A stretch of DNA of 64,000 nucleotides from Verrucomicrobiota bacterium (GCA_017301995.1 JAFLEH010000005.1:214189-278188); one strand, 5' to 3'. Shown: positions 38,850-48,913, counted from the first letter of the stretch. Numbers and translations are program-made. The notes: generated by a model from the letters alone, not told the origin.

Positions 38850-39782
38850 TCAATCGCGGCGGGTGAGTTCCACGAAAACGTCCTCCAGCGTGGCATCGTG
38901 GCGGAACAGCGAACGCAGCGGCCAGCCGTATTGAGAGGCCAATTGGCCCACCGGTTCGCGAACATCGGCGCCGGATTCCACCAGCAGCGAGAATTTCACC
39001 CATCCGTCGTCCAGCGGTTCGGGGGTCGCACGGCGGATGCCTTCGATCCGGCAGAGCGCCGCGGATGCCACCTCGGGGTCGGCCTGAATCTCCACCTGAA
39101 CCCGTCCTGCGGAGCGCATGCGGCCGATCAGGTTGGCCGGGGTGTCCGCGGCACGGATTTTCCCGCCGTCGATGATGATCACGCGGTTGCAGGTCATTTC
39201 GACCTCCGGCAGGATGTGGGTGGAAATGAGGACGGTGTGGTTGGTGCCGAGCTGTTTGATCAGTTCGCGGATCTGGCGGATTTGGTTAGGGTCGAGTCCG
39301 TTGGTCGGCTCGTCAAGAATCAGCAATTCCGGTTCGTGGACCAGCGCGTCGGCCAGTCCGACCCGCTGGCGGTAGCCTTTGGATAGGGTTTTGATCATCT
39401 TGCGGCGGACCGAGTCCAGCCCGCAGGTGTCGATCACCTCGCCGACCCTGCGGCGGGCGTCACCATTGGACAGCCCCTTGAGTTGGGCGCGGTAGCGGAG
39501 GTATTCGCGAACCCTCATTTCGCCATAAAGCGGTACGTTTTCCGGCATATAACCGATTTTCCGGCGGGCTTCCACCGACTGCCGGAAGACATCGAATCCC
39601 GCCACCTTGGCGCTGCCCGAGGTGGGCGGGAGGTAGCCGGTCAGCATGCGCAGGGTGGTCGTTTTTCCCGCACCGTTGGGGCCGAGAAACCCCACGATTT
39701 CGCCCTGCGAGACGGTGAAGGAAATGTCCCGCACCGCTTCGTGGCGGGCGTAGCGCTTGGTCAGGTGGGAGGCTTCGATCAT
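38850..39782 (-). CDS. ABC transporter ATP-binding protein (ABC-2/GldA type)
   Basis: 310 residues. Walker A GPNGAGKTT (about residue 35), signature LSKGYRQRVGLADAL, Walker B LLILDEPTNGLDPNQ and a H-loop histidine in LISTHILPEVE. The C-terminal 80 residues form the extra domain seen in GldA/NatA-type ATPases for ABC-2 exporters. The permease partner is not in the window (sucA lies upstream on the other strand), so it may act with a distant membrane protein. The exported substrate is unknown. Confidence 0.9.
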   Translation of the reverse strand: MIEASHLTKRYARHEAVRDISFTVSQGEIVGFLGPNGAGKTTTLRMLTGYLPPTSGSAKVAGFDVFRQSVEARRKIGYMPENVPLYGEMRVREYLRYRAQLKGLSNGDARRRVGEVIDTCGLDSVRRKMIKTLSKGYRQRVGLADALVHEPELLILDEPTNGLDPNQIRQIRELIKQLGTNHTVLISTHILPEVEMTCNRVIIIDGGKIRAADTPANLIGRMRSAGRVQVEIQADPEVASAALCRIEGIRRATPEPLDDGWVKFSLLVESGADVREPVGQLASQYGWPLRSLFRHDATLEDVFVELTRRD

Positions 39783-39885
39783 GGCGTGGGCGGCGGGCGG
39801 ACCCGGATGCGCGATTGACGCGGCGGGGCGCGCCCCTTATTTAGGCGGTTTGCGCGCATGGCCAAGCCGGAAATGCGCGCGCCGA

Positions 39886-42678
39886 ATGATTCCCGCCGTG
39901 AACCGCCCGCCCGCAGCCGCCAGCCTTGCCCTCCGCCATGACGCGGACGCTCTGGCGCGCCTTTACGACGCGTGGCGAAACGATCCGGCATCGGTGGACC
40001 CTAGCTGGGCGGCGTTTTTCGAAGGCTACGACCTCGGACGCGTCCGCGTGGAAGCCGCCGGGGTAGGGGGGGACGATGGATTTTCCGGCCGGGTGAGGCG
40101 TCTGGTGGAGGACTTCCGCAGGCTCGGCCACACCCAGGCACGGGTGGATCCGTTAGGGCGGCGCGGCAGCGATAACGCCCATCTCGCGAAGGCGCTCTCC
40201 GGGTTTTCCGATGCGGAAATGGACCGCGCCGTGACCCTGCCGGACTTTCGCGACGGACGGGAAATCACGCTGCGCGATCTGGCGGAAGCGCTCGCGCGGA
40301 CCTACTCGGGCGCGATCGGTTTCGAGTTCATGCACATTCAGGATCCGGTCGTCCTCGACTGGGTGCGGAGCCGTGCGGAAGGGCGCGCCGACGAGGCCCC
40401 GGCGGACGCGGATGAGGCGGTTAGGGTGCTGAATTGGGTGCTTGAGGCGGAGGCGTTCGAGCAGTTTCTGGGGCGGAAATTCCTCGGGGAGAAACGGTTC
40501 TCGCTGGAAGGGGCCGAGGGGCTGATGGTGCTGCTCAACGCGCTGTTGGAAAAATGCCCGGCCGCCGGAGTGGAGGAAATCGAAATGGGCATGTCCCATC
40601 GCGGCAGGCTCAACGTGCTGGCCAATTTCCTGCGCAAAACCCTAACCACCATCCTCTACGAGTTCACCTCCGACTACATCCCCGACGGAACCACCGGCGA
40701 TGGCGACGTGAAATACCACCTCGGCTACGAAAACCACCGCGATCTGGCCGATGGACGGGTCCGCGTGAGTCTGGCGGCCAATCCCAGCCACCTGGAAGCG
40801 GTCAACCCGGTGGTGGAAGGCAAGGCCCGCGCCCGCCAGCGGGTGCTTGGCGACGACGGCACTCTAACCGCCCGCAAGCGGGTGCTGCCGCTGCTGCTGC
40901 ACGGGGACGCCTCGTTCGCGGGCCAGGGTTCGGTGGCGGAGGTGCTCAACCTTTCCCAGCTAACCGGCTACCGGACCGGCGGCACGGTCCACGTGGTGAT
41001 CAACAACCAAATCGGTTTCACCACCACCACCGCCGACGCCCGCACCGCGGAGAACGCCACCGATGTGGCGAAAATGATCGGCGCGCCGATTCTTCATGTG
41101 AACGGCGAGGATCCGGATGCCCTGACATGGTCGGCGCGGTTCGCGCTGGAGTTCCGCCAGACCTTCGGGATGGATGTGGTGGTGGACCTTGTTTGCTATC
41201 GGCGGCAGGGCCACAGCGAGTCGGATCAGGCGGCGTTCACCCAACCGCTGGAGACCCGCGAGATCGCCGCGCGCGACGGATTCGGACAGGCGCTCAAGCA
41301 ACGGCTCACCGGGGCGGGCTTGATCGATGCCGAGGAGGCGGATTCGATCGAGGAAACGATCTGGCAGAAACTGGAGGCCGGCTACACGCGGATGACCGAA
41401 CTCAGCGAAGCGGGCGACCGGTCGGAATTCACCGGCTCCACCGCGGTGCGCCAGCCTCCGTATTCGCACGCCCCGGTCGCCACCGGGGTCGATGCGGATT
41501 TGTTCCGCAGGGTGGGGGAGGCGCTGGTTTCGCTGCCGGACGGATTCACGCCGCACCCCACGCTGGCACGGCGGTTTTTCCCGGCCCGCAAGGAGGCGCT
41601 GGCCGAAGGCCGGGGCATCGACTTCGCACTGGCGGAGGCGCTGGCGTTCGGAACGTTGCTGGCGGAAGGCACCCCGGTTAGATTGTCGGGGCAGGACAGC
41701 CGGCGCGGCACGTTTTCCCAACGCCATGCGGTGCTTTACGATTATCAGACCCGCGACCGCTATATTCCGCTCAACCATCTCGGCGGCGAACAGGCGCTTT
41801 TCAGCGTCCACAACTCGCCGCTCTCGCAGCTCGCGGTGCTGGGCTTTGACTACGGCTATTCGTTAGGCTATCCCGCGATGCTGGCGCTGTGGGAATCGCA
41901 ATTCGGGGATTTCGCCAATGGCGCGCAAACGATCATCGACCAATTCGTCGCGTCCGCCGAAGCGAAATGGCAGACGCCGAGCGACCTGGTGATGCTGCTG
42001 CCCCACGGCCACGAGGGCATGGGGCCCGAGCATTCGAGCGCGCGGCTGGAACGGTTCCTCCAACTGTGCGCCGGCGACAACCTGATCGTGGCGAACTGCA
42101 CCACGCCGGCCCAGTATTTCCATATCCTCCGCCGCCAGAAGCACCGCGCGATCCGCAAGCCGCTGGTGCTGATGACCCCGAAGAGCCTGCTGTTCCGCAA
42201 GGAGGCGCTGTCGTCCGCCAGCGAGTTTCTGGGGGGCTCGTGCTTTCAGGAAGTGCTGCCGGATCCCATGCCCGCCGCGGATCCGGATGCGGTGAAACGG
42301 GTGATCCTGTGTTCGGGAAAAGTGTTCTACGAACTTGATGCCCACCGCCGCGAGGAGGGCCTCACCGATACCGCCATCCTCCGGATCGAGCAGATCCATC
42401 CGTTCCACCGGGAAATGTTGGAGGCGATGCTGGTTCCCTATCCGGTCGTGCGGGACTTCATCTGGTTCCAGGAGGAACCCGCCAACATGGGCGCGTGGAA
42501 CCATCTCGCGCCGATCCTCGATCTGGCCACCGCCGGGCGGATCCGCTACGTCGGACGTCCCGCGTCCGCCAGCCCGGCCACCGGCGCGCGCGCCATCCAT
42601 TTCCGCGAGCAGAAATCCCTGGCCGCCGCGGCCTTCAGCGAATTCCAACCCCTCGTTTCCCCGAATTTCCCCCGATGA
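39886..42678 (+). CDS. sucA: 2-oxoglutarate dehydrogenase E1 component
   Basis: About 930 residues, normal length. Thiamine-diphosphate enzyme that decarboxylates 2-oxoglutarate and passes the succinyl group to E2. Blocks: RLYDAWRNDPASVDPSWAAF at the N-terminus, MGMSHRGRLNVLANFL, ANPSHLEAVNPVVEGKARAR, the ThDP motif HGDASFAGQGSVAEVLN ... INNQIGFTT, and LPHGHEGMGPEHSSARLERF. Start taken at ATG 39886 (MIPAVNRPP); GTG 39898 is equally possible. The stop overlaps the next gene by four bases (ATGA), so the E2-like protein is translationally coupled. Diverges from the ABC ATPase gene. Confidence 0.97.
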   Translation: MIPAVNRPPAAASLALRHDADALARLYDAWRNDPASVDPSWAAFFEGYDLGRVRVEAAGVGGDDGFSGRVRRLVEDFRRLGHTQARVDPLGRRGSDNAHLAKALSGFSDAEMDRAVTLPDFRDGREITLRDLAEALARTYSGAIGFEFMHIQDPVVLDWVRSRAEGRADEAPADADEAVRVLNWVLEAEAFEQFLGRKFLGEKRFSLEGAEGLMVLLNALLEKCPAAGVEEIEMGMSHRGRLNVLANFLRKTLTTILYEFTSDYIPDGTTGDGDVKYHLGYENHRDLADGRVRVSLAANPSHLEAVNPVVEGKARARQRVLGDDGTLTARKRVLPLLLHGDASFAGQGSVAEVLNLSQLTGYRTGGTVHVVINNQIGFTTTTADARTAENATDVAKMIGAPILHVNGEDPDALTWSARFALEFRQTFGMDVVVDLVCYRRQGHSESDQAAFTQPLETREIAARDGFGQALKQRLTGAGLIDAEEADSIEETIWQKLEAGYTRMTELSEAGDRSEFTGSTAVRQPPYSHAPVATGVDADLFRRVGEALVSLPDGFTPHPTLARRFFPARKEALAEGRGIDFALAEALAFGTLLAEGTPVRLSGQDSRRGTFSQRHAVLYDYQTRDRYIPLNHLGGEQALFSVHNSPLSQLAVLGFDYGYSLGYPAMLALWESQFGDFANGAQTIIDQFVASAEAKWQTPSDLVMLLPHGHEGMGPEHSSARLERFLQLCAGDNLIVANCTTPAQYFHILRRQKHRAIRKPLVLMTPKSLLFRKEALSSASEFLGGSCFQEVLPDPMPAADPDAVKRVILCSGKVFYELDAHRREEGLTDTAILRIEQIHPFHREMLEAMLVPYPVVRDFIWFQEEPANMGAWNHLAPILDLATAGRIRYVGRPASASPATGARAIHFREQKSLAAAAFSEFQPLVSPNFPR

Positions 42679-43373
42679 ATCCCACCCGGCGCCCGCTCTC
42701 TCAGTTAGAAATCCGACTGGCGGAACAGTTGGTCCACGCCCGGCTCCATGCGACAACACTCACGATTTTCGGAGAGCTGGACTGCGCCGCGCTGAACGAC
42801 CTCCACGATCAGGTTGCCGGCGCGTTCCGGATGAAATATGGATCGGATCTGAACCTGACACCGTTTCTGACAAAAGCCGCCGCACGCGGACTTTCCCAGG
42901 TTCCGAGCCTAATGAACCGGATCGAAGGCGACGAATGCGTCACCGCCGCCACCGCCGATATCGCGGTGGAAATCGCGGGCGCGTCCGGGCGTTTCCAACC
43001 GGTTGTGCGCGATTGCGGCCATCTGGCAATCCCGGATTTGGCGGCCGCGCTCCGCGATCTATCCGACAAGGCCGCGGCCGGCACCCTAACCCTTCCGGAA
43101 CTTCATGGCGGGGTGATGACGCTCATTTGTTACGGCCCGGATGGTCCCGACAATTCCACACCCGCGCTCAGCGCGCCGCAAAGCGCCGCACTGGCCATCC
43201 ATCCGGTGCGCCAGCGCCCGGCCGCCCGCGACGGGGAAATCGCCATCCGCCCGATGGCCCGGATCGCGCTGTCCTACGACGCGCGGATCATCCCAACCGC
43301 CGATGCCGCCGCGTTTCTATCCGCCTTCTGCCAGGCCCTGCAATCGCCGGTGGGGCTGCTGCTGGACGCGTGA
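42675..43373 (+). CDS. E2-like acyltransferase domain protein, catalytically degenerate
   Basis: 232 residues that align with the catalytic domain of 2-oxoacid dehydrogenase E2 (sucB/odhB type): LNLTPFLTKAAARGLSQVPSL, then ALSAPQSAALAIHPVRQR and EIAIRPMARIALSYDARIIP. The lipoyl and E1/E3-binding domains present in a real E2 (about 400 residues) are absent. The universal active site SxDHRxxDG reads SYDARIIPT: the catalytic histidine and the Asp-Gly are both gone. It overlaps sucA by ATGA, so it is made together with E1. It may be a structural or regulatory partner, or a decaying remnant; a true E2 must lie elsewhere. Confidence 0.82.
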   Translation: MNPTRRPLSQLEIRLAEQLVHARLHATTLTIFGELDCAALNDLHDQVAGAFRMKYGSDLNLTPFLTKAAARGLSQVPSLMNRIEGDECVTAATADIAVEIAGASGRFQPVVRDCGHLAIPDLAAALRDLSDKAAAGTLTLPELHGGVMTLICYGPDGPDNSTPALSAPQSAALAIHPVRQRPAARDGEIAIRPMARIALSYDARIIPTADAAAFLSAFCQALQSPVGLLLDA

Positions 43374-43472
43374 TCCCGGTGTGGGGAAATCACAGGGCGC
43401 CCACAGTCTAGCCGATAGGCGATAAACCTAAAATGGAACCGCGAATGGACGCCAATTGACGCGAATTTATGT

Positions 43473-43934
43473 TCAGCCGTATATCACGGTGACGATCACG
43501 GTGCCTCGATCCGGATGATGAAGCAACGAGGTGGATACCTCAGAAACCGGTGGTCGTTGTGGGATGATGTAGAGAATGGATCCATCGTCGTTGTGATGAG
43601 GCAGACACTCAGGGTCTTGGACGCCAGGACAAGAGGAAACCCACCTCGAAATCTCGTCGATGTCGCCGAAGAAGGAAATCTGAAATTTGCTGGCAAAAGG
43701 CCCGCCCGTTGAGGCCATGGATAACTCGGAAGTTCTCCTCGGAAATGGAGCGAGCCTCGCTACATCTTCGGTATGATGTCTCGCACTTTCTGGTAGTAAC
43801 GGAAAACCACTCGGACCAAAGCTCATGCCGAGCGTGATTATCGAAACCGCTATAATCGCCGCACCCGTCAGTGCGCCAAGGAGGAATGGCACGGAAGATC
43901 GCAAACGGCCTTTCTTTTGGTGTGTGGGTGTCAT
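43473..43934 (-). CDS. Small single-pass membrane protein, unknown
   Basis: 153 residues from ATG 43934. A basic start (MTPTHQKKGRLRSSVP) precedes one hydrophobic segment, FLLGALTGAAIIAVSIITLG (about residues 16-36), and a hydrophilic outer part with two cysteines (SSCPGVQDPECLPHHND). It ends in a beta-like VIVTVIYG. No family recognised. The frame stays open to 44156 but the upstream part looks non-coding. A plausible but unproven gene; codon pattern is acceptable. Confidence 0.5.
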   Translation of the reverse strand: MTPTHQKKGRLRSSVPFLLGALTGAAIIAVSIITLGMSFGPSGFPLLPESARHHTEDVARLAPFPRRTSELSMASTGGPFASKFQISFFGDIDEISRWVSSCPGVQDPECLPHHNDDGSILYIIPQRPPVSEVSTSLLHHPDRGTVIVTVIYG

Positions 43935-44262
43935 GCGGGTATTCTGCCCAACAGGATTGATCCGTAGCGTTTCGGAACGTGATATCCGGACGGGTGCTCG
44001 GCGGGAATTTGGCCGGAACTCGTTGATATCGCAAGGCAGTTCTCTCCTGCCGTGCGTATGGGACCGGCCATTGGTCCATCCTCTATCCTCAAGCTCCTTG
44101 GTGTTTTGGCGGCGACACTCTTCGACAGAGGAACGCCTGGGAGGCCACGCTCTCACGAGCGCGGCTACGGGGCGCTTTGCATCCAGAAATCGCCATCTGA
44201 GATCTTCAATCCCCTTGGCGGCTTGGCGGTGAAATGCTCCGGTTGGAGCGCGGCCGGCTTGG
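43935..44262. other. Gap between a small membrane protein gene and gcvH
   Basis: 328 bases with no gene that I can support. Composition is slightly less GC-rich than the flanking metabolic genes. It should hold the promoter of the minus-strand 153-residue protein gene and the end of the gcv transcript. Confidence 0.5.
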
Positions 44263-44640
44263 TCAGGAAATCAGCGCCGTATAGGCAGCCGCATCCAGCA
44301 GACCGTCCACGTCGGCGGTGCTTTTCACGCGGAGCTTGAACAGCCAGCCGTTGCCGTAGGGATCGGTGTTGACCAGGGCCGGATCGGCTTCCACAGCAGG
44401 GTTGATTTCCACAACCTCGCCGGAAACGGGAGCGTAAATGTCGCTGGCCGCCTTAACCGATTCGACCACCGCGGTGGGATCGCCCATATCGACCGCGCGG
44501 CCGACTGACGGGAGTTCGACAAACACCACGTCGGTCAGTTCGGCCTGGGCGTGGTCGGTGATGCCCACAGTGGCGACATCGCCTTCGAGGCGGAGCCATT
44601 CATGGGAGGAATTGTAGCGGAGATCGGAAGGAACATTCAT
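44263..44640 (-). CDS. gcvH: Glycine cleavage system H protein
   Basis: 125 residues. Carrier protein whose lipoyl-lysine shuttles the aminomethyl group; the lipoylation site is in [19 protein letters not shown] (Lys about residue 63). N-terminus [14 protein letters not shown] is typical. It follows gcvT by 41 bases on the minus strand; gcvP is not in the window. Needs a lipoyl-modifying enzyme from elsewhere. Confidence 0.97.
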   Translation of the reverse strand: MNVPSDLRYNSSHEWLRLEGDVATVGITDHAQAELTDVVFVELPSVGRAVDMGDPTAVVESVKAASDIYAPVSGEVVEINPAVEADPALVNTDPYGNGWLFKLRVKSTADVDGLLDAAAYTALIS

Positions 44641-44681
44641 GATCGGTGCGGGTAGGTTGGTTGGATGCCTGGGGGTTTCGG

Positions 44682-45755
44682 TTAGGATTTGCGATAGAAG
44701 GGTTTCTTGACCACGGTGGCGGGGAACAGCCGGCCGCGGACGTCGATTTTCAATGGCGTTCCGGGTTTCGCCAGTGCGGCGGGCAGATAGGCCATGCCGA
44801 TCCCGGTCATCATCGAGGGGGAAAGCACGCCGCTGCAGAGTTCGCCGACCACGGCGCCGGTCTCGTCGGTTACCGGGTAGTGCGCGCGGGGCGGGGCTCC
44901 TTTTTCGGTGTATTGGATGGCGGCCAGTCTAACGGCAGGACCCTCCGCTTTCTGGCGGGCGAGCACCTCGCGGCCGGTGAACTCCGGTTTTTCCAGATCC
45001 ACGAAGAACCCGAGTCCGGCCTCGATCGGCGTGCGCTCGGGCGAGAGGTCGCTGCCATTGAGCGGATAGCACATTTCCAGGCGAAGCGTGTCGCGCGCGC
45101 CAAGCCCGCACGGGGCGGCTCCGGCGGCGATGAAACGGTCCCAGCACGGGATCGCATCGGCGCTCGGGCTGAAAAACTCGAATCCGTCCTCGCCGGTGTA
45201 GCCGGTGCGGCAGACGATCGCTCCGGAGGCGGTCACCGCGTAGCCGTTTCGCGGCGGCAGCGTTTCGCCCGGGCAGGCGGCGGCGAAAACGGCGGGAGCG
45301 TCCGGCCCCTGAACGGCCATACCGGCCCAGGCGGAGCTTTCGTTGCGCAGTTCGATCCCCGGAGCCAAGTGGCCGGTGAGCCACGCGTAGTCCTCATCGA
45401 CTTTGGAGGCGTTCACCACCAGGAAAAACGCGTCTTCGGCGGTGCGGTAGATGATCAGGTCGTCGATCACGCCGCCCTGCGGATTGAGCATCAGGGTGTA
45501 TTGTCCCTGGCCGGGAGCCAGACGGTCCACGTTGTTGGTGAGCAGGCCGTTGAGCCATGCGGCACAGTCCGGGCCACTGGCGAAGAACTGGCCCATGTGG
45601 GAAATATCGAAGATTCCGGCCTTGTTTCGCACGGCCTGGTGCTCATCGATGATCGAGGTGTATTGGACCGGCATATTCCAGCCGGCGAAGGGGACAAGAC
45701 GGGCACCCAATGCCAGGTGCGCCGCCTCAAGAGGCGAGTGTTGCAAATCGTTCAC
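44682..45755 (-). CDS. gcvT: Aminomethyltransferase (glycine cleavage T protein)
   Basis: 357 residues from a GTG at 45755. It releases ammonia and transfers the methylene group from the H-protein arm to tetrahydrofolate. Blocks: [63 protein letters not shown], and [20 protein letters not shown] with the catalytic-site aspartate and arginine. The frame extends upstream beyond the GTG (to 46622), but that part overlaps the divergent membrane-protein gene; GTG gives the family N-terminus. Confidence 0.95.
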   Translation of the reverse strand: MNDLQHSPLEAAHLALGARLVPFAGWNMPVQYTSIIDEHQAVRNKAGIFDISHMGQFFASGPDCAAWLNGLLTNNVDRLAPGQGQYTLMLNPQGGVIDDLIIYRTAEDAFFLVVNASKVDEDYAWLTGHLAPGIELRNESSAWAGMAVQGPDAPAVFAAACPGETLPPRNGYAVTASGAIVCRTGYTGEDGFEFFSPSADAIPCWDRFIAAGAAPCGLGARDTLRLEMCYPLNGSDLSPERTPIEAGLGFFVDLEKPEFTGREVLARQKAEGPAVRLAAIQYTEKGAPPRAHYPVTDETGAVVGELCSGVLSPSMMTGIGMAYLPAALAKPGTPLKIDVRGRLFPATVVKKPFYRKS

Positions 45756-45821
45756 GGGCGGAGCCTGTGGCAGAAAGCCGGGACTTGTCAACCGGCCATT
45801 GCGCGCCATCATTCCGGCGCG

Positions 45822-46634
45822 ATGGTTTTTTCCAACAATTTCGAGCGCCGCTTCGGCTGGCTGTCGTTTCCGGGGTTCCTGAGGTACTACGCGATCCTGC
45901 AGGTTCTCGCCAGTGCGCTGATCCTCTTGAGGCCCGACCTGCCCGACCAATTGTGCTTCGGTTGGGAAGAGGTGTTTGTCCGCCACGAATGGTGGAGGTG
46001 TGTGACCTGCCTGTTCAGCGCCGGCTATTTGGACCCGCGCCACCCCGTCAAGGTGATCTATCTGGTTTTCACGGTGCTTGTGGCATTCATGACGAGCGAG
46101 GTCCTGGAGCAAACGTGGGGAAAAGCGAAAACCAGCCTGTTTTTCTACCTTGGCACTCTGGGGTGCATCGGCGGGAACGTGCTCGGGGGGATGGGTGGCT
46201 GGTCGTTGCTGGAATCGGCGTTTTTCGCGTTTGCGACGATCCTTCCCCGCTATGAGTTCCGGTTCCAGTTCATCATCCCGATGCAGGCCAGGTTCATCGC
46301 GCTGCTCTACGCCTGCATTATTCTCTATCCGATAGTGAAATACTCCCTCAAGGGCCAGTTCTTCGTGGCGGGCTACTTCGCGCTGATCGCGATGCTGGGC
46401 CTCGGAAACTACGTTGTCCTTGTCGGCATTCCGGCCGGTTTCAGGCTGTTGAAACGGAAGACCCTCGGTACATCCAAACACGCCGGAAATTTCAAGAAAG
46501 CCGTCCGCGAATCGGCCCAGTCGGCCCTTTACCGCTGTGCCGTCTGTGACCGCACCGACTCCAGCGACCCGGAACTCGAGTTCCGCGTGGGACCAGATGG
46601 CCGGGACTACTGCACGGACCACATCCCGGAATAG
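45822..46634 (+). CDS. Derlin/rhomboid-like membrane protein without catalytic residues
   Basis: 270 residues with about six hydrophobic segments (LRYYAILQVLASALILL, VIYLVFTVLVAFMTSEVL, GTLGCIGGNVLGGMGGWSLL ...). The topology and the WR-like segment HEWWRCVTCLFSAGYLDP resemble rhomboid/Derlin proteins, but the catalytic GxSG is replaced by SLLESAFFAF and no catalytic histidine is evident, so it is probably a pseudo-rhomboid. The cytosolic tail carries CAVCDRT ... DYCTDHIPE, which could bind a metal. Diverges from gcvT by 66 bases. Confidence 0.7.
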   Translation: MVFSNNFERRFGWLSFPGFLRYYAILQVLASALILLRPDLPDQLCFGWEEVFVRHEWWRCVTCLFSAGYLDPRHPVKVIYLVFTVLVAFMTSEVLEQTWGKAKTSLFFYLGTLGCIGGNVLGGMGGWSLLESAFFAFATILPRYEFRFQFIIPMQARFIALLYACIILYPIVKYSLKGQFFVAGYFALIAMLGLGNYVVLVGIPAGFRLLKRKTLGTSKHAGNFKKAVRESAQSALYRCAVCDRTDSSDPELEFRVGPDGRDYCTDHIPE

Positions 46635-46970
46635 TTCGCCAGGTAGCGCGGCACCGCCGGGGCCGCAGGAGAACGGGGGGAGAATGAGTGGAGCGTTCGC
46701 GGTCGGTTATTCGCCGTTTCATTCTCCTGCGCTCTCATCGAGAGCGCGCCACCTTTGCGAGCGCGCGCCACCTCGGGGAGATGCGAAGTCCGGATTTCAT
46801 AACCCACCCAGGATCAACTCCATATCGGACTCCGCATTACATACATTGTAACAAGTTGTATTTGGGAAATGGGCCATACTCCACCGGTTGCCTGCGTTTC
46901 TTCCGGCGCAGAAGGCCCGAAATCCCCAGACTGGACACACGCCTTGCATCGCTTAGAATGCCAGCGCCCT
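46635..46970. other. Intergenic region with inverted repeats before the S10 peptidase
   Basis: 336 bases without a gene that I can support. It holds a perfect hairpin GCGCTCTC-ATC-GAGAGCGC (46729-46747) and a wider inverted pair GAGAATGA (46680-46687) / TCATTCTC (46719-46726). The first may terminate the upstream membrane-protein transcript. Confidence 0.5.
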
Positions 46971-48467
46971 ATGCATGCAGCACTCATCCTTGCCTTCGGA
47001 TCCTTTCTGACACTTCCCGGATTCGCGGGTCCCGCCGAACCTCAGGCGGACGCAAAACCGAACCCGCCCGCAGCCGAATCAAAGCCGATCAAGCCGGTCT
47101 CCAAGAAAGCAATAATCACCATCGCCGGAAACGACATACCGTACGAGGTCACTGCCGGAAAACTTGTTATCGAGAGCGACGACGGAAAACCGCGCGCATC
47201 CGTGTTTCACGTCAGCTACGTCCGGACCGACGCCGATCCGGCGGTTCCGCGTCCGGTGATGTTCGCGTTCAACGGCGGGCCGGGATCGTCCGCTGTTTGG
47301 CTGCATCTGGGTGTGCTGGGTCCCAAACGTGTGGACCTACCTGGCGATGGCACGGCTCCGCCCATGCCGCCCGCGCGCGTCGTCGATAACCCGGAGTCGA
47401 TTCTCGACGTCTGCGATTTGGTGTTCATAGATCCAGTTTCAACTGGTTACAGCCGAGCCGAGAACGAGTCCAAGGCGGCGGATTTCCATGGTTTGAACGG
47501 CGACGTTGAATCGGTCGGCGATTTCATACGCCGCTGGGTCACTGAAAACAAGCGCTGGAACTCCCCGAAATATCTGCTAGGTGAGTCGTATGGCGGCGTC
47601 CGTGCGGCCGGTCTATCAGGCTATCTGCAATCCCGTCACGGGATGATGCTCAATGGCGTCGTGCTGCTCTCGTCATTGCTCGATTTCTCCACTTTGGGCG
47701 GCGATCTCGGAGCGGCCGTCTATCTGCCCGCCTACACCGGGGTCGCCCATTTCCACCGCAAGATCCGCGGTGATCGCGACGCGCTGGTCAAAGAGGCCGC
47801 CGATTTCGCGTTTGGCGATTATTCGACCGCGCTGCTCAAGGGAAACAGCCTTGGCTCGGATGCGAAAAAGACCCTGGCCACGAAACTGGCGCGCTTCACC
47901 GGCATCGATGCCGGGGTTTGGGCCGATCACGATCTACGGATCGGGCCGACGCTTTTCCGTGCCGAACTGCTGCGCAAAGAAGGCAAGATCATCGGCAGAT
48001 TCGACGCGCGGGTCGCGTGGGACGCATCCGACCGCACGGCCACCTCTCCGGATTGCGATCCTTCGTTCGAGCTGGCCTACGGGGCATTCTCGACGGCCGC
48101 GCTCGACTACCTCGGCCGCGAGATCGGATACCGCGAGGACCGGCCCTACGAAGTGATGAGCGGCCGGATCGGGCGATGGAATTGGGACGCAGACAACGAA
48201 ATCGTCAATGTCGGCGCTCGTTTGGCAGGCGCGATGCGGGAGAACCCCCATCTGCGGGTGCTGGTGATGGCCGGCCACACCGATCTCGCGACGCCGCCTG
48301 AGAATGTCGCCCATTCGATTCGGCAGATGCTCAATCTGCCCGAGTCAACCTTACGCAATATCCGGACCGTGCATTACGAAGGCGGCCACATGTTCTATCT
48401 GAATCCGCCCGATCTCAGGAAAACCCGCACCGACCTGGTTGAATTTCTAACCCAAGGCAAACCATGA
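46971..48467 (+). CDS. Secreted serine carboxypeptidase (peptidase family S10)
   Basis: 498 residues with signal peptide MHAALILAFGSFLTLPGFAG. Family S10 alpha/beta-hydrolase: RPVMFAFNGGPGSSAVWLHL (oxyanion region), nucleophile serine in YLLGESYGGVRAAGL (about residue 206), catalytic aspartate in VLVMAGHTDLATPP and histidine in VHYEGGHMFYLN. It trims C-terminal residues of peptides outside the cytoplasm. The ATG at 46971 is chosen because it begins the signal peptide; an in-frame ATG at 46869 lies upstream. The stop overlaps the next gene by four bases. Confidence 0.92.
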   Translation: MHAALILAFGSFLTLPGFAGPAEPQADAKPNPPAAESKPIKPVSKKAIITIAGNDIPYEVTAGKLVIESDDGKPRASVFHVSYVRTDADPAVPRPVMFAFNGGPGSSAVWLHLGVLGPKRVDLPGDGTAPPMPPARVVDNPESILDVCDLVFIDPVSTGYSRAENESKAADFHGLNGDVESVGDFIRRWVTENKRWNSPKYLLGESYGGVRAAGLSGYLQSRHGMMLNGVVLLSSLLDFSTLGGDLGAAVYLPAYTGVAHFHRKIRGDRDALVKEAADFAFGDYSTALLKGNSLGSDAKKTLATKLARFTGIDAGVWADHDLRIGPTLFRAELLRKEGKIIGRFDARVAWDASDRTATSPDCDPSFELAYGAFSTAALDYLGREIGYREDRPYEVMSGRIGRWNWDADNEIVNVGARLAGAMRENPHLRVLVMAGHTDLATPPENVAHSIRQMLNLPESTLRNIRTVHYEGGHMFYLNPPDLRKTRTDLVEFLTQGKP

Positions 48468-48913
48468 ACGAAACCAACCCGCCGCCAGTCCCCCAGCCCT
48501 CTCCGCCTCCGGTTCCGCAGAATATCCCCTGCAACCCGTATGCGGTGGTTCCCCCGCCCCAGCCGCTAACCGGCCCGTCATCCGAGGATCGCACCCTGGC
48601 GATGCTGTGCCATCTGTTGGGCTTGCTAACCGGATTTCTCGGGCCGCTGGTGCTGTGGCTGGTGAAAAAGGACAGTTCGCCGTTTGTCGATCATCACGGA
48701 CGGGAGGCGCTCAATTTCCAAATCACGCTGATGGTGGTGATGTTCGCGCTCGGCATCGCGACGTTCGTCCTGATGTTCGTGTTCATCGGATTTCTCCTCA
48801 TCCCGGTGATCGCTGTTGTTGGAATCCTGGCCTTGATCGCCGAGATCATGGCGGCCGTGGCCGGGCAGAATGGCGAGTGGTACCGCTATCCGTGCTGCAT
48901 CCGGTTCGTCTGA
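48464..48913 (+). CDS. DUF4870-type small membrane protein
   Basis: 149 residues. A proline-rich N-terminus (about 40 residues) precedes the DUF4870 pattern: DRTLAMLCHLLGLLTGFLGPLVLWL, KDSSPFVDHHGREALNFQITL, then two more hydrophobic stretches. It is translationally coupled to the S10 peptidase (ATGA overlap). Function of the domain is unknown; the proteins resemble Tic20-like small membrane proteins. Confidence 0.85.
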   Translation: MNETNPPPVPQPSPPPVPQNIPCNPYAVVPPPQPLTGPSSEDRTLAMLCHLLGLLTGFLGPLVLWLVKKDSSPFVDHHGREALNFQITLMVVMFALGIATFVLMFVFIGFLLIPVIAVVGILALIAEIMAAVAGQNGEWYRYPCCIRFV

